Origin: Polynucleobacter sp. VK25
Lineage (GTDB): Bacteria; Pseudomonadota; Gammaproteobacteria; Burkholderiales; Burkholderiaceae
Assembly (NCBI RefSeq): GCF_018687355.1
Contig: NZ_CP061288.1
Location: 1-64,000 of the forward strand
DNA: 64,000 nucleotides
Direction of reading: 5' to 3'
The translations under genes and the position numbers were made by a program. How positions within the stretch are numbered: the first letter of the stretch is position 1; each line of letters begins with the position of its first letter. The notes beneath the pieces were generated by a model. It was not told the origin of the DNA and did no database searches. It saw only the letters and a list, made by a program, of their open reading frames with translations. This document shows, piece by piece, positions 57,345 to 64,000 of this stretch.

Positions 57345-57656
57345 ATGCAAAACCAAAAAATTCGTATTCGCCTTAAAGCATTTGATTACCGTTTAATCGA
57401 CCAGTCTGCAGCTGAAATCGTTGATACAGCTAAGCGTACTGGTGCAGTTGTTAAGGGTCCAGTACCTTTGCCAACTCGTATTGAGCGTTTTGATATCTTG
57501 CGTTCACCACACGTGAACAAGACATCTCGTGATCAGTTAGAGATCCGTACCCATCTCCGTTTGATGGATATCGTTGATCCTACAGAGAAAACTGTAGATG
57601 CTTTGATGAAATTAGACCTCCCAGCAGGTGTGGATGTCGAAATTAAGTTGCAGTAA
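57345..57656 (+). CDS. rpsJ: 30S ribosomal protein S10
   Basis: S10 is part of the 30S head and, as NusE, joins NusB in transcription antitermination at boxA sites such as those in the rRNA leader here. The 103-residue protein has [15 protein letters not shown] and [12 protein letters not shown]. It is separated from rplC by an unusual 197-base gap that carries a promoter. Confidence 0.98.
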   Translation: MQNQKIRIRLKAFDYRLIDQSAAEIVDTAKRTGAVVKGPVPLPTRIERFDILRSPHVNKTSRDQLEIRTHLRLMDIVDPTEKTVDALMKLDLPAGVDVEIKLQ

Positions 57657-57679
57657 TTTGTATTTTCCGGTCTTTTTGC

Positions 57680-57708
57680 TTGTCAAGACTGGGTTTTCGG
57701 GATAGAAT
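57680..57708 (+). promoter_or_regulatory. Internal promoter between rpsJ and rplC
   Basis: TTGTCA (57680-57685), a 17-base spacer and TAGAAT (57703-57708) form a good sigma-70 promoter. The predicted start (about 57715) lies at the foot of the hairpin listed next. Confidence 0.75.
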
Positions 57709-57745
57709 CTAAGGCTTCGCTCAATTATTTGAGCGAAAATCTTAG
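57709..57745 (+). promoter_or_regulatory. 5'-terminal hairpin of the rplC transcript
   Basis: A perfect 9-base stem (TTCGCTCAA/TTGAGCGAA, 57716-57737) with a TTAT loop is extended by CTAAG/CTTAG outside a small bulge. It coincides with the expected transcription start, so the mRNA would begin inside or at the base of the hairpin. Confidence 0.65.
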
Positions 57746-57853
57746 TTTTATCAGCATTAAAAACGTTGTAAGTTATTGATTTAGAAGTACTTTTACTTGT
57801 AAATCACTTAAATTAATTTTGCCGACCAATCGAAGTCGGCGTGGAGCATGAAT

Positions 57854-58510
57854 ATGAGCTTAGGCTTAATCGGCCGCAAGGTCGGCATGACCCGTCTATT
57901 TACGGACGAAGGGGATTCTATCCCTGTAACCGTAATTGACGTGAGCGACAACAGAATCGCTCAAATCAAGACCCAGGCAACTGATGGCTATGATGCTATC
58001 CAGTTGGCACATGGCACACGTAGAGCTACTCGCGTTACTAAAGCAATGGCTGGTCACTTCGCCAAAGCTGGTGTGATGGCTGGTAACGGTCTCAACGAAT
58101 TCCAATTGGATGCAGCAAAAATTGCAGAAATGACACCAGGCCAAGTAATTCCTGCTGACACTGCATTCACTGCTGGTCAAAAAGTGGACGTACAGGGCGT
58201 GTCTATCGGTAAGGGCTACGCCGGTACCATCAAGCGTTATCACTTCGCTTCTGGTCGTGCATCCCACGGTAACTCACGTTCACATAACGTACCAGGCTCT
58301 ATCGGTATGGCGCAAGATCCAGGTCGTGTTTTCCCTGGTAAGCGTATGACCGGTCACTTGGGTGACGTTACACGTACAGTTCAAAATTTAGTCATCGCAC
58401 GCATTGATGCAGAACGTAATCTCATCATGGTTAAAGGCGCTATTCCAGGTGCCCCAGGCGGTAAAGTTATTGTTACTCCAGCGGTGAAGACACCGTTGAA
58501 GAAGAAATAA
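57854..58510 (+). CDS. rplC: 50S ribosomal protein L3
   Basis: L3 lies near the peptidyl-transferase centre. ATG at 57854 ([14 protein letters not shown]) is preferred to the ATG at 57848, because GTGGAG at 57841-57846 is then at normal spacing. The 218-residue protein has the family signature and the central loop [18 protein letters not shown]. It starts the second part of the S10 operon; rplD follows 11 bases after its stop. Confidence 0.98.
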   Translation: MSLGLIGRKVGMTRLFTDEGDSIPVTVIDVSDNRIAQIKTQATDGYDAIQLAHGTRRATRVTKAMAGHFAKAGVMAGNGLNEFQLDAAKIAEMTPGQVIPADTAFTAGQKVDVQGVSIGKGYAGTIKRYHFASGRASHGNSRSHNVPGSIGMAQDPGRVFPGKRMTGHLGDVTRTVQNLVIARIDAERNLIMVKGAIPGAPGGKVIVTPAVKTPLKKK

Positions 58511-58521
58511 GGAGAGCGAAT

Positions 58522-59142
58522 ATGGAACTTAAGCTTCTCCAAGACAACGGTACTTTAGGTGCAGGCGTACAAGCTTCACCAGAAGTATTCGAACGTGAAT
58601 ATAACGAAGCATTGGTACACCAAGTTGTAGTGGCTTACCAAGCAAATGCACGTAGCGGTAACCGTGCACAAAAAGACCGCGAGCAAGTTAAGCACACAAC
58701 TAAGAAACCTTGGCGTCAAAAAGGTACTGGTCGTGCACGTGCTGGTATGAGCTCTTCCCCGCTGTGGCGTGGAGGTGGTCGTATATTCCCGAATTCTCCA
58801 GAAGAGAATTTCAGCCAAAAAGTAAACAAGAAAATGTACCGCGCAGGTATGAGATCAATTTTGTCTCAGTTAGCTCGCGAAGGTCGTTTGAATGTAGTTG
58901 ATCAATTTTCTCTTGACGCTCCAAAGACTAAAGTTTTAGCTGACAAAGTTAAAGCAATGGGCTTGGATTCAGTCTTGATTATTGTTGATCAGGTTAGCGA
59001 GAATTTGTACTTGGCATCACGTAACTTGCACAAAGTTGCTGTATGTGAGCCACAGCACGCTGATCCATTGGCTTTGGTTCAATACAAAAAAGTATTGGTA
59101 AGCAAAGCTGCGATCGCAAAAATTGAGGAGTTGCTGAAATGA
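58522..59142 (+). CDS. rplD: 50S ribosomal protein L4
   Basis: L4 reaches into the exit tunnel and, in E. coli, represses the S10 operon by attenuation. The 206-residue protein has the tunnel loop with [15 protein letters not shown] and the region [11 protein letters not shown]. Its 3' end overlaps rplW by four bases. The leader hairpins upstream of rplC would be the natural place for L4-type control here, but no specific binding motif was identified. Confidence 0.98.
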   Translation: MELKLLQDNGTLGAGVQASPEVFEREYNEALVHQVVVAYQANARSGNRAQKDREQVKHTTKKPWRQKGTGRARAGMSSSPLWRGGGRIFPNSPEENFSQKVNKKMYRAGMRSILSQLAREGRLNVVDQFSLDAPKTKVLADKVKAMGLDSVLIIVDQVSENLYLASRNLHKVAVCEPQHADPLALVQYKKVLVSKAAIAKIEELLK

Positions 59143-59453
59143 GCCAAGTCCGTAAAAATGATCACAACCTGATGAGGGTTCTGCTTGGACCGGTGATCTC
59201 TGAAAAAGCCACTATGGTTGCAGAGAAAAACGAACAAGTAGTTTTCCAAGTAGCTCGCGACGCAAATAAGCTCGATGTAAAACAAGCAGTTGAATTGCTC
59301 TTTAAAGTGCAAGTTGACTCAGTTCAAATCGTGAATCAAAAGGGTAAGCCTAAGCGCTATGGCCGTTTTGAAGGTCGTCGTGACCACACTAAGAAGGCCT
59401 ATGTAAGCTTGAAGCCAGGTCAAGAAATTAACTTTGAAGCGGAGGCGAATTAA
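59139..59453 (+). CDS. rplW: 50S ribosomal protein L23
   Basis: L23 sits at the tunnel exit, where trigger factor and SRP dock. The 104-residue protein has [16 protein letters not shown] and the loop [16 protein letters not shown]. It overlaps the stop codon of rplD by four bases (ATGA) and ends two bases before rplB. Confidence 0.97.
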   Translation: MSQVRKNDHNLMRVLLGPVISEKATMVAEKNEQVVFQVARDANKLDVKQAVELLFKVQVDSVQIVNQKGKPKRYGRFEGRRDHTKKAYVSLKPGQEINFEAEAN

Positions 59454-59455
59454 TC

Positions 59456-60286
59456 ATGCCTTTGATGAAGACAAAACCGACCTCACCAGGTCGTCGTTCA
59501 ATGGTCAAGGTGGTAAATCCTGACCTGCATAAAGGTAAACCTTTTGCAGCGTTGGTAGAGCCACAGTTCCAAAAAGCGGGTCGCAACAATAATGGTCACA
59601 TCACTACCCGTCATAAGGGTGGTGGTCATAAGCATCACTATCGTGTTGTTGATTTCAAACGCAACGACAAAGATGGTATTCCAGCAAAAGTAGAACGCTT
59701 GGAATACGATCCAAACCGCAGTGCAAATATTGCATTGATCGTGTTTGCTGATGGTGAGCGTCGCTATATTCTTGCTGCAAAAGGCATGACTGTTGGTCAG
59801 GCATTGATGAGCGGCTCAGAAGCCCCAATCAAGTCTGGTAACAACTTGCCAATTCGCAATATTCCAGTTGGTAGCACGATTCACTGTGTAGAAATCATGC
59901 CAGGCAAAGGTGCTCAAGTTGCACGTTCTGCCGGTGGTTCAGCAGTATTGTTGGCTCGTGAAGGCGTATACGCTCAAGTGCGTTTGCGCTCAGGTGAAGT
60001 TCGCCGTGTTCTGATTGAGTGCCGCGCCACTATTGGTGAAGTTGGTAACGAAGAGCATAGTTTGCGTGTTATTGGTAAAGCTGGTGCAAATCGCTGGCGT
60101 GGTATTCGCCCAACCGTTCGCGGTGTGGCAATGAACCCAGTAGATCACCCACACGGTGGTGGTGAAGGTAGAACTGGCGAAGGCCGTGTACCTGTATCCC
60201 CATGGGGCACTCCAACCAAAGGTTATCGTACACGTCGCAATAAGCGTACAACTTCGATGATCGTTCAACGTCGTCAAAAACGTTAA
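59456..60286 (+). CDS. rplB: 50S ribosomal protein L2
   Basis: L2 is a universal protein required for peptidyl-transferase activity. The 276-residue protein has the central RNA-binding core and the conserved histidine-containing segment [19 protein letters not shown]. No ribosome-binding site is obvious in the two-base gap after rplW, so translation is probably coupled to rplW. Confidence 0.98.
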   Translation: MPLMKTKPTSPGRRSMVKVVNPDLHKGKPFAALVEPQFQKAGRNNNGHITTRHKGGGHKHHYRVVDFKRNDKDGIPAKVERLEYDPNRSANIALIVFADGERRYILAAKGMTVGQALMSGSEAPIKSGNNLPIRNIPVGSTIHCVEIMPGKGAQVARSAGGSAVLLAREGVYAQVRLRSGEVRRVLIECRATIGEVGNEEHSLRVIGKAGANRWRGIRPTVRGVAMNPVDHPHGGGEGRTGEGRVPVSPWGTPTKGYRTRRNKRTTSMIVQRRQKR

Positions 60287-60305
60287 GCGATAAGGATAAA
60301 TAGAT

Positions 60306-60584
60306 ATGACACGTTCAGCTAAAAAAGGTCCATTCTGCGACGCCAGCTTAGTAAAAAAAGTTGAAGTTGCACAGGCCAACAAAGACAAAAAGCCGATCAA
60401 GACTTGGTCACGCCGTTCAACAATCCTCCCAGACTTTATTGGTCTGACGATTGCTGTGCATAACGGTCGTCAACACGTTCCGGTATATGTATCAGAAAAC
60501 ATGGTGGGTCATAAGTTAGGCGAATTTGCCTTGACCCGTACTTTCAAAGGTCACGCTGCTGACAAGAAAGTAACGAAGAAGTAA
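60306..60584 (+). CDS. rpsS: 30S ribosomal protein S19
   Basis: S19 is a small protein in the 30S head that contacts the A site. The 92-residue protein begins [18 protein letters not shown] and has the signature [18 protein letters not shown] and the [20 protein letters not shown] tail. It is preceded by AAGGATAA. Confidence 0.98.
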   Translation: MTRSAKKGPFCDASLVKKVEVAQANKDKKPIKTWSRRSTILPDFIGLTIAVHNGRQHVPVYVSENMVGHKLGEFALTRTFKGHAADKKVTKK

Positions 60585-60594
60585 GGGGATGATG

Positions 60595-60924
60595 ATGGAA
60601 GTTAAAGCTATTCACAAGGGTGCCCGCATTTCTGCGCAAAAGACACGTTTGGTCGCAGACCAAATTCGTGGTTTGCCAATTGCTCGCGCATTAAACATTT
60701 TGAACTTCAGCCCCAAGAAAGCTGCCTTCATTGTGAAAAAAGTGGTTGAGTCTGCAGTGGCCAACGCTGAACACAATAAAGGTGCTGATATTGATGAGCT
60801 CAAGGTATCAACAATTATTGTTGATAAGGGTACTTCCTTGAAGCGCTTTACAGCGCGCGCTAAGGGTCGTGGCAATCAAATTGAAAAACAAACATGTCAC
60901 ATTACCGTGACCTTGAGTAACTAA
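60595..60924 (+). CDS. rplV: 50S ribosomal protein L22
   Basis: L22 lines the exit tunnel and has a beta-hairpin loop. Three ATG codons follow each other at 60589, 60592 and 60595; the last ([11 protein letters not shown]) fits AAGGGG spacing and the family's start. The 109-residue protein has [16 protein letters not shown] and the ERF-like [22 protein letters not shown] tail. The tunnel loop is unaltered at the usual macrolide-related region. Confidence 0.97.
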   Translation: MEVKAIHKGARISAQKTRLVADQIRGLPIARALNILNFSPKKAAFIVKKVVESAVANAEHNKGADIDELKVSTIIVDKGTSLKRFTARAKGRGNQIEKQTCHITVTLSN

Positions 60925-60932
60925 GGAAAGAT

Positions 60933-61760
60933 ATGGGACAAAAGATAAACCCAACCGGATTCCGACTCGCGGTAACGAAGAATTGGACATCAAAGTGGTA
61001 TGCAAACAATACTGACTTCGCAAAGATGTTGAAAGAGGACGTAGATGTCCGCATCTATCTGAAGAAGAAGTTAAAGAACGCATCCGTAAGTAAAGTAGTT
61101 ATCGAGCGTCCTGCAAAGAATGCACGCATCACTATCTATAGCTCACGTCCAGGCGTTGTAATCGGTAAAAAAGGCGAAGATATTGAAGTACTCCGCCGCG
61201 AATTACAAAAGCGCATGGGTGTTCCAGTTCACGTGAATATCGAAGAAATTCGTAAGCCTGAAGTTGACGCACAATTGATCGCTGACTCTATTACTCAACA
61301 GTTAGAGAAGCGCATTATGTTCCGCCGTGCAATGAAGCGTGCAATGCAAAACGCAATGCGCCTTGGCGCACAAGGCATCAAGATCATGTCATCAGGTCGT
61401 TTGAATGGTGCTGAGATTGCTCGTCGCGAATGGTATCGCGAAGGTCGCGTTCCACTTCATACATTGAAGGCTGACATTGATTACGCAACATCAGAAGCTG
61501 AGACAACATACGGCATCATCGGTGTAAAAGTTTGGGTATATAAGGGCGATACATTGGGTCGTGGTGCAGAAGCTCAAGTAGCTGCTCCATCTGCTGAACC
61601 AGCTGCCGAAGAAAAGAAAACTCGTCGTGCCCCAAGCAAGACAGCTGCTCGTAAACCAGCTGCTGGCACAGACAAGCCATTAGTTGCTGCTAAGCCAGCA
61701 GTAAAGCGTGTGCGTAAGGTTGAAACACCTGCCGCAGATGCGCAGAAGTCAGGAGAGTAA
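60933..61760 (+). CDS. rpsC: 30S ribosomal protein S3
   Basis: S3 is at the mRNA entry site. The first about 210 residues are the standard two-domain S3, with [20 protein letters not shown] and the KH-domain motif [14 protein letters not shown]. The protein then continues for about 65 residues in a basic alanine/proline/lysine-rich tail (total 275 residues against 233 in E. coli). Long basic S3 tails occur in other betaproteobacteria. Confidence 0.98.
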   Translation: MGQKINPTGFRLAVTKNWTSKWYANNTDFAKMLKEDVDVRIYLKKKLKNASVSKVVIERPAKNARITIYSSRPGVVIGKKGEDIEVLRRELQKRMGVPVHVNIEEIRKPEVDAQLIADSITQQLEKRIMFRRAMKRAMQNAMRLGAQGIKIMSSGRLNGAEIARREWYREGRVPLHTLKADIDYATSEAETTYGIIGVKVWVYKGDTLGRGAEAQVAAPSAEPAAEEKKTRRAPSKTAARKPAAGTDKPLVAAKPAVKRVRKVETPAADAQKSGE

Positions 61761-61762
61761 GC

Positions 61763-62176
61763 ATGCTACAACCAAAGCGTCGCAAGTATCGTAAGGAACA
61801 AAAAGGCCGTAACACTGGCGTGGCAACACGCGGTAGTTCTGTAGCCTTTGGTGACTTTGGATTGAAGGCCGTTGGCCGTGGTCGTTTGACTGCTCGCCAA
61901 ATCGAGTCAGCACGTCGTGCAATGACTCGTCACATTAAACGTGGTGGCCGTATTTGGATTCGTATTTTCCCAGATAAGCCAATTTCACAAAAACCTGCTG
62001 AAGTACGTATGGGTAACGGTAAAGGTAATCCAGAGTACTACGTAGCTGAAATTCAACCAGGCAAAGTGCTTTACGAGATGGACGGTGTTGACGAGCAATT
62101 GGCGCGCGAAGCTTTCAAGCTTGCTGCTGCTAAGTTGCCTTTACAGACCACTTTCGTGATTCGCCACTTAGGTTGA
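61763..62176 (+). CDS. rplP: 50S ribosomal protein L16
   Basis: L16 is near the A-site tRNA and helps arrange the peptidyl-transferase centre. The 137-residue protein starts [19 protein letters not shown] and has [20 protein letters not shown] and [14 protein letters not shown]. It ends 14 bases before rpmC. Confidence 0.98.
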   Translation: MLQPKRRKYRKEQKGRNTGVATRGSSVAFGDFGLKAVGRGRLTARQIESARRAMTRHIKRGGRIWIRIFPDKPISQKPAEVRMGNGKGNPEYYVAEIQPGKVLYEMDGVDEQLAREAFKLAAAKLPLQTTFVIRHLG

Positions 62177-62190
62177 TCGGGATAGAGATT

Positions 62191-62385
62191 ATGAAAAATA
62201 CAGAATTAGCTTCAAAAGATCTGACAGCTTTAAATGCAGAGTTAACCGAGTTGCTTAAGACCGGTTTCAAGCTCCGCATGCAAAAAGGCACTCAGCAACT
62301 CACAAATACCAGCCAATTGGGTAAAAATAAGCGCGACATCGCTCGTGTGAAGACTTTTATCGCCCAAAAGACTGCACAGAAATAA
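62191..62385 (+). CDS. rpmC: 50S ribosomal protein L29
   Basis: L29 is a small helical protein at the tunnel exit. ATG at 62191 gives 64 residues ([18 protein letters not shown]), preceded by GGGATAGAG. A longer frame that starts with TTG in the rplP stop region is unlikely. It has the typical C-terminal [12 protein letters not shown] segment. Confidence 0.97.
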   Translation: MKNTELASKDLTALNAELTELLKTGFKLRMQKGTQQLTNTSQLGKNKRDIARVKTFIAQKTAQK

Positions 62386-62397
62386 GGAAAAAGGGAT

Positions 62398-62667
62398 ATG
62401 ACAGAATTACCTAAACCCTTGCGCCGCACCCTCGTGGGCCGTGTTGTTAGCGACAAAATGCAAAAAACTGTGACGGTGTTGGTTGAGCGTCAAGTTAAGC
62501 ATCCAGTGATTGGTAAGTACGTTGGCCAGTCCAAAAAATACCATGCTCATGACGAAGCTGGCACATACAAGATGGGTGATACCGTTGAAATTGCTGAATC
62601 CAAGCCAATTTCACGCACTAAATCTTGGGTTGTGACCCGTTTAGTTGAAGCTTCAAAGGGTATTTAA
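62398..62667 (+). CDS. rpsQ: 30S ribosomal protein S17
   Basis: S17 is a primary 16S-binding protein. The 89-residue protein has [20 protein letters not shown] and the KKYHAHDE core, with the C-terminal [10 protein letters not shown]. It is the last gene before a 183-base gap with a terminator-like hairpin and a promoter. Confidence 0.98.
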   Translation: MTELPKPLRRTLVGRVVSDKMQKTVTVLVERQVKHPVIGKYVGQSKKYHAHDEAGTYKMGDTVEIAESKPISRTKSWVVTRLVEASKGI

Positions 62668-62676
62668 AGAAATATT

Positions 62677-62714
62677 AGGGATTTTGGCGAAGATTCTTCC
62701 CAAATCCCTGTTTT
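62677..62714 (+). terminator. Terminator or attenuator after rpsQ
   Basis: AGGGATTT plus GG pairs with CC plus AAATCCCT, with single-base mismatches inside, and is followed by G and TTTT. It divides the S10 and spc parts of the operon. Confidence 0.7.
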
Positions 62715-62756
62715 ACGTAGTAGAATAGAAGGCTTCTCTGGTTTTATTGGAGAAGC
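62697..62756 (+). promoter_or_regulatory. Promoter and 5' hairpin before rplN (spc operon)
   Basis: A -10 TAGAAT (62721-62726) has a weak -35 TTCCCA (62697-62702) at 18 bases. The -10 is followed by AAGGCTTC, as in the rplC promoter, and by a hairpin (GCTTCTC 62732-62738 with GAGAAGC 62750-62756) that coincides with the expected transcription start. Confidence 0.6.
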
Positions 62757-62850
62757 AGTGTTTTTCATTAATTCCGGGTTTTAGCTTTCGTTAAAACCCA
62801 TAGACGGAACCAAGACTGTTTGCCTTTGGCCAATAAGTTGGGGATTAGAA

Positions 62851-63219
62851 ATGATACAAACCGAAAGTAGATTACAGGTTGCCGATAACACAGGCGCCAG
62901 TGAAGTTTTGTGCATCAAGGTATTGGGCGGCTCTAAGCGTCGTTACGCCAGTATCGGTGATGTCATTAAAGTGACTGTAAAGTCCGCTGCTCCACGTGGC
63001 CGTGTAAAAAAAGGTGACATTTATAACGCCGTAGTAGTGAGAACTGCTAAGGGTGTTCGCCGTCCAGATGGTTCATTGATTAAGTTCGATGGCAACGCTG
63101 CGGTATTGCTCAACGCTAAGTTAGAGCCAATTGGCACACGTATCTTTGGACCAGTTACGCGCGAGTTGCGTACTGAAAAGTTCATGAAGATCGTTTCTCT
63201 CGCCCCCGAAGTTATTTAA
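62851..63219 (+). CDS. rplN: 50S ribosomal protein L14
   Basis: L14 is a conserved protein at the subunit interface. The 122-residue protein starts [19 protein letters not shown] and has [19 protein letters not shown] and PRGRVKKGD. It is the first gene of the spc-like block; rplX follows after nine bases. Confidence 0.98.
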   Translation: MIQTESRLQVADNTGASEVLCIKVLGGSKRRYASIGDVIKVTVKSAAPRGRVKKGDIYNAVVVRTAKGVRRPDGSLIKFDGNAAVLLNAKLEPIGTRIFGPVTRELRTEKFMKIVSLAPEVI

Positions 63220-63228
63220 GAGGCTGAT

Positions 63229-63537
63229 ATGAAAAAGATTCGTAAAGGTGATTCAGTAGTTCTGTTGACTGGCCGCGATAAGGGCAAGCAAGGAACTGTT
63301 ACGGCCGTTCTCGAGAACAAGTTAGTAATCGAAGGCGTAAACATTTATAAAAAGAGCGTTAAGCCAAATCCAGCAGCCGGTGTTACTGGCGGCATGATTG
63401 ACAAGACGATGCCTGTTCACATTTCTAATGTGGCTGTGGTTGACGGTAACGGCAAACCATCACGTGTTGGTATCAAACTCGTGGACGGTAAAAAGCAACG
63501 TTTCCTCAAAACCACTGGCGCAACTTTAAGCGCATAA
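63229..63537 (+). CDS. rplX: 50S ribosomal protein L24
   Basis: L24 is an assembly-initiator protein with a KOW motif. The 102-residue protein has [19 protein letters not shown] and [18 protein letters not shown] segments. It lies 16 bases before rplE. Confidence 0.97.
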   Translation: MKKIRKGDSVVLLTGRDKGKQGTVTAVLENKLVIEGVNIYKKSVKPNPAAGVTGGMIDKTMPVHISNVAVVDGNGKPSRVGIKLVDGKKQRFLKTTGATLSA

Positions 63538-63553
63538 GGGGCACGGAGAAATT

Positions 63554-64000
63554 ATGAGCACACGTTTTCAAGAACACTATCAAGCTAAAGTCGTTGCTGA
63601 TTTGATCGCCAAATTTGGTTACAAATCTGTAATGGAAGTTCCGCGTATCACTAAGGTAACCCTGAACATGGGCTTAGGCGACGCAGTGAACGACAAGAAA
63701 ATTATCGAAAATGCAGTTGGTGATTTAACTAAAGTTGCTGGCCAAAAGCCCGTTGTAACTAAAGCTAAAAAAGCGATTGCAGGTTTCAAAATTCGTCAAG
63801 GTTACCCAATCGGTGCCATGGTGACATTGCGTGGTGCACGCATGTACGAATTCTTGGACCGTTTCGTAACTGTTGCATTGCCACGCGTACGTGACTTCCG
63901 TGGAATTTCCGGTAAAGCATTTGACGGCCGCGGTAACTACAACATCGGCGTTAAAGAACAGATCATTTTCCCTGAAATCGAATACGACAAAATTGATGCC
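63554..64000 (+). CDS. rplE: 50S ribosomal protein L5 (partial, cut by the window end)
   Basis: L5 contacts 5S rRNA and the P-site tRNA. The first 149 codons are present, beginning [18 protein letters not shown] and including [18 protein letters not shown] and the later [18 protein letters not shown] region. Preceded by GGAGAA. The gene continues beyond the window edge with about 30 residues missing. Confidence 0.97.
   Translation, partial: MSTRFQEHYQAKVVADLIAKFGYKSVMEVPRITKVTLNMGLGDAVNDKKIIENAVGDLTKVAGQKPVVTKAKKAIAGFKIRQGYPIGAMVTLRGARMYEFLDRFVTVALPRVRDFRGISGKAFDGRGNYNIGVKEQIIFPEIEYDKIDA

Overview
This window is a chromosomal segment that begins at the replication origin of a betaproteobacterium. 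The 16S rRNA sequence, the moderate GC content, the protein sequences (for example the beta-type GyrB insert and beta-type AtpD) and the gene order point to Burkholderiaceae, most likely the freshwater genus Polynucleobacter. The genus call is inference from recognition, not from a search. The DNA is compact: convergent genes are separated by only 10-20 bases, many genes overlap or nearly touch, and I see no insertion sequence, integrase, prophage or CRISPR array.

Layout. 1-5.4 kb: dnaA, an oriC with DnaA boxes and a probable DnaA-trio unwinding element, dnaN and gyrB. 5.4-6.1 kb: a SET-domain methyltransferase and a small DUF3717-like protein. 6.2-10.8 kb: a complete branched-chain amino acid/amide-type ABC transporter (two ATPases, binding protein, two permeases), closed by a terminator. 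10.9-11.6 kb: a TSUP permease. 11.7-16.0 kb: mnmG-rsmG-parA-parB, with two perfect parS sites, one upstream of mnmG and one inside it. 16.0-23.2 kb: the whole F1Fo ATP synthase operon atpIBEFHAGDC behind a strong promoter. 23.3-26.8 kb: hemE and priA, separated by an AT-rich gap that carries DnaA boxes. 26.8-33.2 kb: a mixed stretch with gcvH, an MBL-fold hydrolase, a zinc-ribbon microprotein, a fatty acid desaturase, tRNA-Arg, an orphan cytochrome-c5-type membrane anchor, rsmI, diaA, a dolP-like BON lipoprotein, a cytochrome c and a GNAT acetyltransferase. 33.2-38.8 kb: a complete rRNA operon (16S-Ile-Ala-23S-5S) with promoter, boxA and RNase III processing stems. 38.9-64 kb: tRNA-Tyr/Gly/Thr, tuf, tRNA-Trp, secE, nusG, rplKAJL, rpoBC, then the str operon (rpsL, rpsG, fusA, a second tuf) running into the S10/spc operons, which continue past the window edge inside rplE.

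How it works together. The window groups replication start (dnaA, dnaN, gyrB), origin segregation (parABS), energy supply (ATP synthase) and gene expression (rRNA, RNA polymerase, ribosomal proteins, elongation factors) within the first 64 kb next to the origin, where gene dosage is highest in growing cells. DiaA and PriA add further replication functions.

Most of the window is ordinary housekeeping DNA. The signals I think deserve a second look are regulatory or structural: a DnaA-box cluster before priA, a parS site lying over the mnmG promoter, competing long hairpins between rplL and rpoB, a terminator-shaped hairpin just before rplJ, ribosomal-protein promoters whose transcripts would start in a hairpin, a 15-base in-frame tandem duplication in atpD, two tuf genes that differ only in one short patch, and a cytochrome anchor without its cytochrome. 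I found no clearly new multi-gene system.
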